Shown piece after piece: positions 1-12,253 of a stretch of 64,000 bases of DNA. This DNA is from Ceratodon purpureus (Eukaryota > Streptophyta > Bryopsida > Pseudoditrichales > Ditrichaceae), in the NCBI GenBank assembly GCA_014871385.1, contig CM026431.1:11995594-12059593 (forward strand). The letters run 5' to 3'. The position numbers were made by a program, and so were the translations under genes. The notes beneath the pieces are model-generated. The model saw nothing but the letters and a program-made list of their open reading frames with translations, did no database searches and was not told the origin of the DNA. Each line of letters starts with the position of its first letter. Position 1 is the stretch's first letter.

Positions 1-3000
1 CAGTCCTCCAAAGTAACCCAGTTAAACAGCACGTCGTCTTTTGCGAGGTTAGTCAGTCCAACGCCCTGGCTGGAAGGGAGGAGAAGAGGCTTCGGCTGCC
101 TGGCCACGTTGGCACCAAAGGATCTCACAAGCAGGTATGCTTTAAATTTTAAAGTCTGATCATTAAGACAAAGCGAACATCAGAAGAAGCATCTTACAAG
201 TAATATTCATGAGTCAAAAAAAAAAAAACAAAAATAATAATGTAACTCACATAACTGTCGGGGTCTGTGGGATGTGACAAGTGGAGAGCGTTGATTATGG
301 ACCACTCCTTCAACTCCTTGAGGTCGTTGTTGTTGAGAAAGGCAGTCAACTCTTTCTTAATATGTGAACTATCCGGAGCAAAAATCAACAACGCTCCATC
401 ATCATGCAAATAGCCCCCGCAAAATCCAATGACAAACTTCATAAAGAATTTGATTTGCTGGTTCCAGGCAGGTACTTGGGAGGGTGGGTCTGACACTCCA
501 GGAACCGGGAGGCCGTCAGGAAGATCCGCTATAACAAGGTCAACTCCAGGCTTTGACATCAGTTTCCCTCCAAAGTGGAATTCCCGATTCGCACCAGTCT
601 GGATTCACGTAAGAGGCAGAAAATTAAATGATGAATTCAGAATAAAACATCAAAATAAACTACAAAATGAGTGGATATTAGAAATACCTTAAGAAGAAAT
701 GCTATCATGGTGTCGAAAGATTTTGGAAATTTCTTCTCCTTGTTCTTGTACTCCATCATCTTTGGAAAGGTGTCGTTGAGGACCAACACCTCAGAGGAAT
801 GTGCTGAGCTGGACGCAGGCTGGGATATAACCAAGGATTTCAGCGATGGGGGGATAAGTGGGGTACCTGAAGCAATCTCCAAATCTTCGACATGCGGCTT
901 CTTGTGAACCTGCTGCGTTGGTCCAGGTGACTTGGTGCGATTTGGTGCTATCACAGGGGGCGCTTCTTTCTCAACTAACTCACCGCTCGCAGCGGTTGTT
1001 GCAGGAATGTCTTCATCTTGATTCTCTTCTATCAGATCAGTTGCTTTGCGTTTGGCACCCCGAGTTTTGCTTGCCCCAGCTGCCCTTCTAGACTTCTTTG
1101 TTGCCACAGGTGACACATTCGCTTTAGCTGGAGCAGGGGCAATGTTTGCAAGTGTTGGCTGAAGGGAGTCTCGCAGCTGTATATCAAACGGAGGTGGTTT
1201 CTTCACCGGGCAATCAAGATACCAACCACATCGATCATAGTGGCAATTGTCCCATGCCTTCAAGATGGCACTTGTATACATGCACTCGGGACTTGTGACG
1301 TCAAGATAAGTGGGAAAAAAGGCAGGTACCCGCGTCACTGCTTTCCGAGGAAGCAATACGTATTTGAAATATCGGTAAAGGATCCTTCTCAAAGCTGGCT
1401 GAAAATTAGGCTGTTGGTCCTTAGTTTTATTCTTGTGTGCCTGATCAGCCCCCATGAATTCTCTGAAAAATGCATTGTCCCAAAGGGAGCAACGCATGGC
1501 TTCCACATAATCAAATATTTTCTCAATAGGATTCTCGCCATCAGGGCAGTAATTAATGGTAACCCCTAAGTCGGTGACAACCGCCTCAAATAGCTCCTCA
1601 GCTTCTACTGCCAACTGAACAATCAACGATGTTATTAGCAATTGAGCATCATAAGAAACAAGCATCAAAAACAGCATAAAAAGTAGCTGCTGTCAACTGA
1701 TGCACTAAAACACAGTATCATGAGTGCCAATCAGTCGAAAAAAGAAGGAAGACTCTGGTACTGCCGTTAACGGCAGTACATTGGAAGTCTCTACCGGCAG
1801 AACCAAAAAAGCCCTGAAATGTACCGCCGTTAACGGCAGTACCGAATTTGCTTATTTTAATTGTAACTGAACAGTCAAGGAGACTAAAAGCAATTAGTTC
1901 TCAAGCATTGAAAATATTTAAAATAGTAGGATAACATAACAAATTCAAAATAACATTTGCTGAAACGAAGCCTAATGAAAGACTAAGGTACTACAACTGA
2001 AGCTGGGTAATTTCACTTATAAGAAGAACCAGCTTCACTTAGATGCAGCTTCAAATTAGTGAGGCACGTGAATAATATTAGTGCTATATAATAAATAAAA
2101 AAAATGAAGCCCCTGGTACTGCCGTTAACGGCAGTACATTTGGAGTCCGTCGAGGCACTACAATGAAAGCTCTAGAATGTGTTGCCGGTAACAACACAAT
2201 CATAGCAACCTAAGAGAGGTCTCAAACAATTAGATAAAGCCCTTGAAAATCAGATAAATAAGCCGAATGCAAAACTAAGGTAAGTCCTATACTCTTACTG
2301 TTCCAACTAAGGTAAATGTTCGAAGATGTAATTTATTATTGAAGTAGTACTGCCGTTAACGGCAGTACATGTGGAAGCAACTAGAGAGAAACACAAAGAG
2401 CATGTATATGTACTGCCGTTAACGGCAGTACATGTGGAGGCTACCAAGGACAGACACGAAGAACATAACAATGTACTGCCGTTAACGGCAGTACATGTGG
2501 AGTCTAACAAGGAGGATCTCGAAGAGCATTAAAATGTACTGCCGTTAACGGCAGTACCTAAACAGCGTACCATAACATTTCAATTTAATGCGATAAAAAT
2601 ATTATACACTTCAAATAATACTTTGAGAACTAGTTACCTGTGCCCACCATGTGGCTTTGTGAAGCCATGGAGGAAATACTGTGTCGGCGAAAGTAGGCTT
2701 GGGAAACCGGTGTGACTTTCGGATTGACTCAGGGGAGTTCCATCGTTCCAACCACTTGATTTTCATCTTAGTTGGGATGGCAGAAGTTGCGAACATGTTG
2801 AGTTTCTCCTGTTGCATTTCAGGGGATGGGAACTTCTCATAATGAAGTTTGACTTGCTCAAGAAAAGCCGGTGTATGCTTCGGATCCGCAATAGGTAGCA
2901 ACTTCCTTAGTTCCCCTTGTTGCGTGTTAACTACTTTCTCAACTGCCAATCGAACCCATTCATCTACAGACTTGTTCGTCCACATGTGCTTTTCCGGATA

Positions 3001-6000
3001 CATTTCGTAAAATCGCTGCTCCGCGCTTGAAGCCGCTTCACCAATCTCTTGCTGGGAAAACATCAAGTCAAAATATAAGAATTTCTCTAAAATCATTAAG
3101 AACAAACCTCGAAAAATTGAAAGGCAGTTAAGAATTACCTGGTATAAAAATGAATTGAGGGACTCTACTGTGAGAGTGTACCAAGTCCGCTTCGCACCAG
3201 CCTGCTTTTTCTTGGCACTCTCAATCGCCGCTCGGGGAACAAGGCCTTCGAAGTAGCTGAAGGGCTGCGGTGCAACACTCTGTATCCTAAACAGTTTGTG
3301 CACCATATTCGTGGTCACATGAGACTTCTGATTTCTCCTGCACATTTTTAGATGAACTTGTTATTTAGAGAACCAATATCAAAAAGGATATCATAATAAT
3401 AAATAGAGAGAAAATTCATACCAATTTACTTCGTGTAAAGCCGCAATGACTGCTGGAACATCGCCTTTCGGGTCCAGTATAATGCTCTCAACTTTGTAAT
3501 GCCAGTTCATGTCCCGGGAGTGATACTCATTTATGATAGGATACCATGCTTGCAGCCGGTGATTACCATCCCATACCATAAACATTTTATTTGAAAAGAC
3601 CTTCAGATCCTCATCCTCTAACAACGTCTTCTCGAAGTTTTCATTTACCTCACGCCATTCCGGGCTCCAACTGTTCGTGATAGCCGGAGTGACATCAACA
3701 GTATGGCCGAGATTATCCTGGATAGAGACATAAAAAAACCCGTTCCCTTCCAGGTATCCTGTCTTCACGAAGAATGATGCTAGCTGCGAAACGTCAGTCT
3801 TCAAATATGGCCTCACGACTGGGAGAGACTGCATTCGACACAATGGAATAAAAAGCCTACCCTTAGATTTTGGCTCCCATTTTAAATCACCCAAACGCGA
3901 TGCAGTATTCGGAATCTCTCTCTCAACTAGATCGTGGAGTTTTGCTTTCACTTCGCTCTCAGTTAAGGAGATAGCATCTGCAAAAAAATATCAAGATCCA
4001 GGAAGTCAGATGCCTAACTCTAAGTTATATAAGATATAATATAAAGCACCTTGATCATAGCATTTGTTCATAGCCTCGATACTGCTGAAAATTACAATAC
4101 AACGGGAGTAAAAGAAGAGACATATAAAATGGATCAGAACAACTGCCGTTAACGGCAGTACTAAATCAGCTAAACTCCAGATGAAAAAACTAAATTTTGC
4201 GGTTCAAAAAGTTTATCAGAATACCAAAAAAGCGTACTGAAATTTCCCTGGGAGTTGATATATGAGACATCCAATTAGCATGAAAATCAATAGCCGTTAA
4301 CGGCAGTACAAAATCAACCTACTTGAAACTTGAAGAAAAACTAAAAAAAAAATTTGGATTGCAAATAAAATTGATCAGAACCCACTGCCAACCAATGCAT
4401 GATACGAAAATAATGCACTGCATTTGTACTGCCGTTAACGGCAGTACGTTTCAGGTCTGTCAATATGTCCAACCGAAAGTATAAGAACATGTTGCTGTTA
4501 ACGGCAAAATAAAACTAGTGTATAACAAATCAGAAGATTAGAATGCCTTGGTCCTCCAGAATCGTCCATTATCACAGCAGTAATATAAAAATGAGTGGAT
4601 CTTATACCATTAGCAACAAAAATAAGAATAATATGCCTTCAAAAATGTATTGCCGTCAACGACAATATTAAATAGGTATAAAATGGAACTAAGATAAACG
4701 GCTCCTTCGGTACTGCCGTTAACGGCAGTACTCAGAGGACAGATTTTTTTGCGAAGTAGATGACAAATGAACCAAATAGTCTGGGACTGTAAGAGTAATC
4801 TAAAGGTCGAAAAATGTCTCAAAAACTACTGCCGTTAACGGCAGTTAAACTTGTGATGTACATAAGAATAGAGAATGACTGCCCCTTGGGTACTGCCGTT
4901 AACGGCAGTACCTTAGGGGCCTTCGTAAAATTCATCCTAAGTCACCTGCTGTTAATAGATAGTGCAACTAGGTAATAAAACAATGTTGAAGAATTCTAGC
5001 CATTGAGTACTGCCGTTAACGGCAGTACCTTAGGGGCCTTCGTAATATTCATTCTAAATCACCTACCGTGGATAAATAGTGCAATTAGTTAAAAAAATAC
5101 TGTTGAAGATCCGAGCCTTTGAGTACTGCCGTTAACGGCAGTACCTGAGGGGCCTTCATAAAATTCATCCTAAGTCACCTGCCGTTAATAGATAGTTCAA
5201 TTACTTAGAGAAGAATTCGAACCTTTGAGTACTGCCGTAAACGGCAGTTCACTTTGATAAATTCCATATAAGAAATGGTGGAATCAATTTCACTTGCTTT
5301 ACACAATATGGTGAATAAAAGAATATTCTTTGTTTAGGAGAAAGGTTAGTATGATTACTTGAATTACACCTAAAACACGTAAGGCTTATTAAAAAACAAT
5401 CTTCTAAGACTATACCACAGAATTTAACTGTGCGGCCTGGCACCTGCCGTGAACAGCAGTGCCATTACACAGAGATCATGTAAGCACAAATCGTGCCAAG
5501 AATTGTACTGCCGTTAACGGCAGTACTTCTACAAGTACTTTATTCAATCTGAAACCGAACATTCCAAGAATAAACTAACCCTTGAAGTAAAGAATATCTA
5601 AGACGAATGGATATTAAAATGTTGGCAATTCGGCTTAATGTAAAGATTCATTCAGCCTTAAAAACAATCTCGTGAAACAATGGTACTAATGCATTACAGA
5701 AGCAAAGGCCAGATATGTACTGCCGTTAACGGCAGTACAAATGAAGGGCAGATGAAAGGGTGCTCAAGTCCCGTTCGAGTCACATTCAGAACATGATATT
5801 GAAGACCATTGAAGACCTATGAAGACATATACACGTCATTGAAGACCACAAGCTGACCTAAGTACAAGAGAAAACTAAATAAAACAACCTTAAGTATGGA
5901 ATATCTGTGTCTTCATTTTTGGGAGAATTTGTACTGCCGTTAACGGCAGTACAATGGAAGACCTTAGAAACGATTTCAAGGACATCAATCTGGAGCTAAG

Positions 6001-7247
6001 AGGGTGAAATTTTTATGGTAATGTACATCAATGGCAGAGCACTAAAGGTACGAACGCAGGTGGATGAGAGGGTGCTCGAATTAAGAAGTCTATCAAAGAC
6101 CTAAAGCTGACCAAAATACAAATGGAGACGAGTCCCCTTAAGCATGAATTCAAGAATAAAACTGCGTATTCGTGTCAACAACATTGACTGAGTTTATACT
6201 GCCGTTAACGGCAGTACTATCGACAAGCAAATTAGCCAGAGCATAAAAGACAGTAGAAGAAAACAAACCCATCTTAAGGAGATTCAAACCCAACGGAATC
6301 ATACAAATGTTTATGGCTTGACCTGTCTGTAGACAAGATGTTGCTTACCTTCAGACTGCTCCGGCCTTGGATTGACATCAGCGTCGTCTTCTTCCTCGTC
6401 CTCATTGTCGTTGCCATCCTCACCACCAAGGCCATCGTCCCCGCCGTGGCCATCGTCACCGCCATGGCCATCCGCATCATCCAGATTCTCGTCTTCATTG
6501 CCGGGACCGTTCCTCTCAATGGGCGCATCAGAGCGAGGCGTTCTTAAAGCCTTGTCCTGCGTCACTTCTTCTTCGGATTGCTCCGATGCCGCCTGCTGCG
6601 TACCCATCATCTAATACAGCAAACGAGTTCAAAATAATTAGTCTAATCCAAATCTGCAAAGCTCTCAACCTGCTCAATCAGCTAACCAAATTGACTTGTT
6701 CCGCAAAAGAAGTAAATGAGCTAACCCGATTCTCTCACAGAACTCACAGCAGTAAGGAAGATGTCCACGCTTAACCCTAAAGGAAGCTAGAGAAGATGAG
6801 CACATAAGTCGAGGGCAGTATTGGAGGTGGTAAAGGATGGGCGATCTCAACGAGGTCTTAATTATATGGGGAACCTAAAATAAGCTACCATACGATGTGA
6901 ACTGTCGTGTCAAAGGCTGGTAATGGTAACACTCAGTAGGCAACTTGAGTAACATGATTATTGATGTAACATACCTTATTTCCAGCGCTTACACTTGTAT
7001 CTGATTCCACGACTTTTGGGTTTGGATGCTTGAGTCGTCTTCCATAACGCAATGTGCTATCTTCTTCAATTCCCCCCAATGCCGAGTCACCGTCTGTCTT
7101 CTCAAAGTCTAATGCTCTAGTTATGCCATCCTTCTGAAATCTTTCTGCCTCTTTTCTAGCTCTAGCCATCTTACTACGTCTAAGGGCCTTAGTGCTACTA
7201 AAATGTGACGACTTTTTCTTTCGCCGCTTCTTAGGTATAGCCAGCAT
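1..7247 (-). CDS. ParB-like / methyltransferase-like multi-exon gene (runs off left edge)
   Basis: Exons in transcript order: 7247-6975 (ATG at 7247), 6610-6349, at least one unseen small exon, 4081-4050, 3977-3422, 3337-3139, 3051-2638, 1614-688, 598-251, 155-<1. Apart from the missing piece, all junctions keep frame with GT-AG sites. The N-terminus is very basic (KKRRKKK), then acidic with HGGDDG repeats. Exon 3977-3422 holds MVWDGNHRLQAW, which resembles the GxxRxxA core of ParB/sulfiredoxin-fold domains. Exon 598-251 holds GVDLVIADLPDG followed by a Rossmann-like DGALLIF strand, resembling motif IV and the following strand of SAM-dependent DNA/RNA methyltransferases, but with DLPD where adenine or N4-cytosine enzymes have DPPY. 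ParB-plus-methyltransferase fusions are known from phages and bacterial mobile elements. Activity is unproven and the diverged motif could mean loss of catalysis. The gene starts 580 bp from a divergent MULE transposase and may be transposon cargo. Two introns carry the palindrome arrays. Confidence 0.62.
2347..2557. repeat. 63-bp tandem array carrying the palindrome
   Basis: Four perfect palindromes start at 2347, 2410, 2473 and 2536, exactly 63 bp apart. The 41-bp spacers are recognisably related (ATGTGGA.. just after each palindrome, then AAGG/GAGC-rich text) but differ at many positions, while the 22-bp palindrome is identical in every unit. Confidence 0.93.
4890..5250. repeat. Second palindrome array, about 117-bp period
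   Basis: Units start at 4890, 5007, 5123 and 5229 (periods 117, 116 and 106). Each has the palindrome followed by CCTTAGGGGCCTTCGTAA or a close variant, then a CCTAAGTCACCTGC segment. The first three palindromes are perfect; the last has two changes. The unit is unrelated to the 63-bp unit apart from the palindrome. Confidence 0.9.
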
Positions 7248-7829
7248 AGCACACTCAAAACATCAAGATGCAAACATCAAAATGATAGGTTTCACTCATA
7301 ACAGCACAATGCACACACACCCTAGAAAATAGATGACAAGAGCTTCAGTCAGTTCTTATATAGAGTCCTCTCATAATAACGAAAAATACATGGATGAACG
7401 ATATCTGTCCTTTACAAAATTGACATTCACTTGAATCTGCAGACTTTCAAATCGTGCAAAGCCAAAATTTAAGGGATTTTCTATTTTCAACTAGAAATAA
7501 CAATTCCAATACCAGTTCTAACTAGAATTTATTTCAAAGACGGCTATGCCTAATTCTGTGCAAACATTAGACGAGTAGAAAGTGGACCATGATGCGATTA
7601 TAAAAAATACTTTGGAATGACACATCTGCACACCAAACGACGGCTCCATAATTGATTCATTCTATTCTCTCGTACGCCTTTTCATCTACGAATATGAGAT
7701 ATATAGAATTCACTTAAATGAATGTAAAATTCTACTTAGAATAAATAGAGTGATCACAATGTCCTATTCCTCTCAATTCGTGTTCACAAATTCCTTTAGC
7801 ACCAGTTCGTTCTATCAGCACATCTAAGC
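7248..7829. promoter_or_regulatory. Head-to-head intergenic region between ParB-like gene and transposase
   Basis: This 582-bp AT-rich spacer separates two divergent start codons and so must hold both promoters if the starts are right. I see no palindrome copy in it. TATATAGAG near 7359 and ATATATAGAA near 7700 are possible TATA elements for the minus and plus genes. The assignment is positional inference. Confidence 0.4.
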
Positions 7830-10800
7830 ATGGCTCATATCCCTGCAGACAGAGTGTTAGGCATGGCCGTGCTCAGAGCACAGGGTGTTGGTATTCCACT
7901 TACAGTACGTGTAGATGAGGATGGCTTGGCCCTTGTGACGGCACAACGCCTTAGCCTCAGATTTCACTTCAGAGAGGAGACTATCTGTTTAGAGGAAGAG
8001 ATTTATGATGATGAGACAAATGAGATTACACATACGCTAGATCAGGTTTCTGAGAAAGATGATGATGATAACAGGTTCTGGAACCTTTATCCTGGTAGAT
8101 ACAGAGTTTATGGTCTTACAGAGTCCCAGATGCAGGCGTCTACTGAGATTCTAACTCCTCGTAGATCATCTACTGTTCAAACTCCTCTGCCTCGTGATGT
8201 GAAGGTTAAGGTAGAGCCTGGCTTGGACACTCCTGATGTAACACCAGTCATCTCTCTCTCGTCAGATGAGGAGACTAGTCCTGTCAAGGCATCACCTGCT
8301 TTGCCTAGAGTGACTGTAGTATCTAGCACGCCAGCTACACTACCAGTTAAATGTGCCAGTACCTCACAGACATCAAAGGAGCAGACTGTCAATGTACTGC
8401 CACTCATTATGACTCTTGCAGAGAGACCTGGGAGGAAAAATATTCTGAAGAGAATAGATTTCTCCACAGTTCGTCAGGAGAAGGTGGAGTACTTACCTGC
8501 AGTCTTCAACAACAATGTGATATTTGAGCTCCCTCCAGTTGGTGACGGGGCTTCCAAGACACAGGCGAAGGCTATGAAGGGGATGGACAAGCGGTACGAC
8601 GGCCACATTTGGACGAAGACAATCACTACCAACATCACTAACGAGTTCGGCCTGTCGTTCCGCTATTCCAGCTGCGTTGGTTGGCTGCGCTGCGTCAACA
8701 AAGAATGTGAATTTCTCAACCGTCGACCTCGAATCGTTGAGGTAAACGAGACTGAGTTTGAGGGTAGTACCCTCCAACCTTTTACAGTGAATCAGCCACC
8801 CCCAGCGGATGCAACACTTGTCTGCAAGGTATGTAAAGAGCCTCCTGCATGTATTGCTACATGCGGAGCCAAGATTTATTATGTTCTAGGTAAATCCAAC
8901 CAGACTAGGGCATGTATCCATCAAGGAACACATAATCATCCAGTGAAAGTTGGAGACTATAGAGACACTAAGGAGGAGATCAACAGCTTGATTGAAGAAC
9001 AGGTGGAGAATACTCCCCGGGCTACGAAGAGCGCCGTTGTCCTGGAGGCCAGCAAGATTCTGATTGGAAACTACCTTCTACAGCCTGAGGACGCTCCACC
9101 GAAGAAGCTCACTATGGAGGAGCTCATTCCTGTACTTGACCGGTGCAAGGACATGGCTTCCCCAAATATCCGCAACAAGGTGATGACGTTCAAGCGAATT
9201 GCAAGGTACGGAGTGATGGACGCCATCACCAAACTCCGTGGGATCAGTTTGTGGGCCTTCGTCCAGGAGAACAAGTTCCCAGGCCAAGGAGCTGACAGAG
9301 AGAAGGTCTTCGTCTTCAAGATGTCAGAAGTTGGGCCGGGTTCTGGTGTCGACTTAGTCACCAGAATGCAACCTGGTGGGGATCTTGACAATGCTTGGAT
9401 TATGTTCGACCACGTGAAGCGTGTACGGGATTGGTCCACGATGGCTTGCCATGTTTATGACGCCACCTACTGCCGCGTCATGACGATCGCAAGTTGCGAC
9501 ATGCAATCCGAGGACACCGAGGCTCAGCTGGTCTTCTGGAAGAACCTGAACAGCGTTATGGAGAGGAATGGCGTTGCAGCGCCAAACTTCAAGGGGTTCA
9601 TGGCGGACAACGCACAAGCAAATTGGAATGCGGTGCGTATTCTCTACGGAAACGGCAACAAAGAAGACAAAATGGAGGATCGGGAAAGGTCATGCTTGTT
9701 CCACTGGACCCAGAACATGGTCCAGTACACTGACAAGTACTTCCCCGAAGAGCTCCGGGAACAGCACAAGAAGATGTGCAACCAGTATAGGACAGCAACG
9801 ACTTTGACAGAGGCGGACACTCTTTATCACGCGTTGCAGGCATGGTGGATATCTACTGGGGTCCTGGGAGAGAAGGCCCTAACCAATCTGGGGACTTGGC
9901 TCGCATTCTGGCACCACCGCTATCGTCAGTGGGGTGGATTCATGTCTGCGGTATGATGCTACTAAACCCTGCTGCTGTACTTGTTTTCTGTACAGGTAAA
10001 TTTACTCGACATCACTTCTATAATTGATCCTAATTATTGTAATTGCTCAAACTGCAGAAATTTACTGAAGAAGAACTCACAGAGATGCCGACGTGTAACC
10101 TCGCCGAAACAGTTCACAATAAGTGGTTACAAGCATCAGGCAACAACGGCAACGACCTCTATGTTGCCACTGTGGACGATTACGTCCGGGGCTTTCTGCA
10201 GGTTGTAAACTACTACCAGTTCCTGAAAGGAGATGTAGGCGGAACTGGACCTTCAAAGAAGGAACTCAAGCTTCGAATGGCGGAACGCTTGGCGAAGAAA
10301 ACAGGAAATCCTAAAGTCCTTAAAGATCCCATGCTGGATATGCCTGGTGCAGATGAGTTCTGCACCCGTGAGCCTGTCCTGGCCGGAGCAGAGGTGTTTG
10401 GATCACAGAAGCGTAAGGCGGACGTTCCCATCGGAGCTGACGAGGAGTCACACCGACCAGACAAGGTAAACTTCTCACGTCCCAGATGTGTTGGACGCAA
10501 CGTTCGAGCTCGCACTGTCCAGCTGCCCATCATCGTGGAAGACGATTCTGAAGAAGAAGAGGCCCAAGAATCTCCCGCCCAAGAAGCTTTCTCGCCCTCA
10601 ACGTCTCCTGTGAACGAGGTCGGCGTTCGCCATGTCAACTATGTTGAAGAAACCAAGGTTGATGTGAAGGAGTGGCACATTGCAAGACTTCACAAAGCTT
10701 CTGCAAAGTGCTGCTGGGCCCAAAGAGCTGGTACAAAAAAGAAGTGCACTGAGAGAATTGTCAGGGGCCCAAACTTCACTGCTGCACCGACCTACACCGG

Positions 10801-11541
10801 AGTTTGGACAAACTATCGCAGGAATACGGTTGAGAGGACAGAGTTTTTCTTCTGCTCTGATGATATTGAGCGCTGCGTGAAAGGCACAAGGCGCAAGTGG
10901 GTTGCACACTACTCCAAGGACCTCGAAGTGCCGCCGATTCCAGAGGTGTGGCCCGTAAAACTAGGTACTAACCTGAAGCTTAATGAGATCCTCGCCCTTG
11001 AAGCTGCAGGGTTCCAACTCCCGCCGAAGAAGCCTGTCTCCCCAGACGTCTCTTCTCGTCTGCTCCGCCTCCTGCAAACCTCGCTTCGTTGCCGATTCCA
11101 GCAGAGGCTGACCGCTACCCTGGTAAGCGAGATGGGAAGATGGTCAAACGCACAGCAACTCGACCTAACCCAGCGCAGCGACTCTCCATGGGCTCCTCTC
11201 AGTCCCTCAAGGCTCGCCTCCGTTCCATCACCATGATACCTCATCCAGGCCATGGTTGCATCATCGGGCTGGATTCGGGCGTTGCTCCAAACATCACACA
11301 GTACAACATCACCATCACCTCTTACCCAAGTTGCACTTGTCCAGCATTCAAGAAGACGATGACTAAGTTTCGAGGTAAGATACAGTTTTCATACTGTAAA
11401 CATATTTATTACATCCTTTTAAAGGTTTGCAACCGTAATCCGGAGGCCGAGCTTTTCATCCATGCGCCTACCTTTAGTTTCAACGAAGTCAAGCTAGTCC
11501 TAGAGAGCGGAATCTTGACACATCCCTTGGCCAAAAAATAG
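7830..11541 (+). CDS. MULE-type transposase with GCM1-like and SWIM zinc motifs
   Basis: Exon 1 is 7830-9950 (ATG 7830, donor GCG|GTATGA) and exon 2 starts at 10057 (acceptor CTGCAG), in phase 0. An acidic N-terminal region of about 240 residues precedes a WRKY/GCM1-like zinc motif (two CxxC-type pairs, then GTHNHP near residue 380). The catalytic core shows VYDATYCRVMTIA and FKGFMADNAQANW, which match the first two acidic residues of a MULE DDE transposase; the third is not clear. The C-terminus has a SWIM finger (CTCPAF ... CKHIYY), usual in MULEs. The frame changes once near 11.09 kb: the part ending LLRLLQ is in one frame and PIPAEADRYPGKRDGK in another, so a very short intron or a one-base indel lies there. 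Otherwise the gene looks intact. It is divergent from the ParB-like gene. DNA cut-and-paste in the nucleus is the family role. Confidence 0.8.
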
Positions 11542-11800
11542 GAGGCACTATACTATTACGGTCTCAAGTATGCATAGTGGACAGTGATACATGCGGATAC
11601 TTAGCCCGAGGTGATTGAATTTTTCCTTGTACTGAGTCAGCAATACAAATCTCGTATTGCCTATTTCAATATAAAGGTTTTGTCTTTCACATTTATTACA
11701 TTGTATTACAATAGCATTCATTTCAACAAGTGGCATTTGTTATTTATATCAACGCACAATTGGACTGTACTCACTCCATGAATACATTCAAATATAGATT

Positions 11801-12253
11801 TTATTCCTTGAACTTAATGCGTTTAGGTATCCCCTTCGCATTTTCAGCACAATCACGAACTACCTCCTGCACTACAGGACAAGCTACATTGACATTCATT
11901 GTTCGTTCCCTAATTGGCACTTGTCGTGGGCGGGGACGTTTCAACAATGGAATAGCTTCACTCTTTCCACGTAATGCCTCCCTAGAATAAGTCCCCGGTG
12001 GAATCTTCCCGACCTTGGAGTATGCATGAGGTGCCAAAGGGACAATCGGTTCCTCCTGAGGAACTACGAGAACGCGTGGCTCTTCTACAGCCACTATGTC
12101 TCCTATCACATCTATTTTTGCTTCCACGCCATCATTTTCAGAATGCTTTTCATTGCACCCATTCAACTCCTCTTCCCCCTCGACCTCCTCATACGGATGA
12201 AATGGGCCAAGGACATCACCAAGTGAGATAGTGGTTTCCCCGGCAACTTCCAT
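11801..12253 (-). CDS. Small acidic protein, unknown; convergent with transposase
   Basis: An open frame of 150 codons from ATG 12253 (MEVAGETTISLGDVLGPF) to a stop at 11801, lying 260 bp beyond the transposase stop and convergent with it. The N-terminal half is acidic (EEVEGEEELNG), the C-terminal half basic and proline-rich (KRPRPRQVPIRER, ending IPKRIKFKE). No domain recognised. A TATA-like box lies about 120 bp upstream of the ATG. It could be a third gene of the same mobile element, in parallel with the small gene of the 22.8-33.9 kb element. Function unknown. Confidence 0.45.
   Translation of the reverse strand: MEVAGETTISLGDVLGPFHPYEEVEGEEELNGCNEKHSENDGVEAKIDVIGDIVAVEEPRVLVVPQEEPIVPLAPHAYSKVGKIPPGTYSREALRGKSEAIPLLKRPRPRQVPIRERTMNVNVACPVVQEVVRDCAENAKGIPKRIKFKE

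Larger units (their letters stand above)
1758..6217. repeat. Dispersed perfect 22-bp palindrome (half-site GTACTGCCGTT)
   Basis: The repeat is the 11-bp half-site GTACTGCCGTT followed directly by its reverse complement, with HpaI-type GTTAAC at the centre. Perfect copies start at 1758, 2116, 2347, 2410, 2473, 2536, 4426, 4710, 4890, 5007, 5123, 5505, 5717 and 5931. One-mismatch copies start at 1821 and 6196. More decayed copies lie near 4141, 4291, 4487, 4647, 4826, 5229 and 5440. All fall in two introns (1615-2637 and the 4082-6348 interval) of the ParB-like gene. I saw none in its exons, in the transposase or elsewhere in the window. Confidence 0.95.

Noticed and set aside
2347-2557. CRISPR-like look of repeats and spacers
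   Set aside because: The locus is in introns of a spliced eukaryotic gene, the spacers are related to each other rather than unique, and there are no Cas genes. Tandem duplication with a conserved site explains it.
6338-6774. Plus-strand open frames opposite the acidic exon of the ParB-like gene
   Set aside because: They are antisense to the HGGDDG-repeat exon, whose splice sites and frame fit the minus-strand gene.
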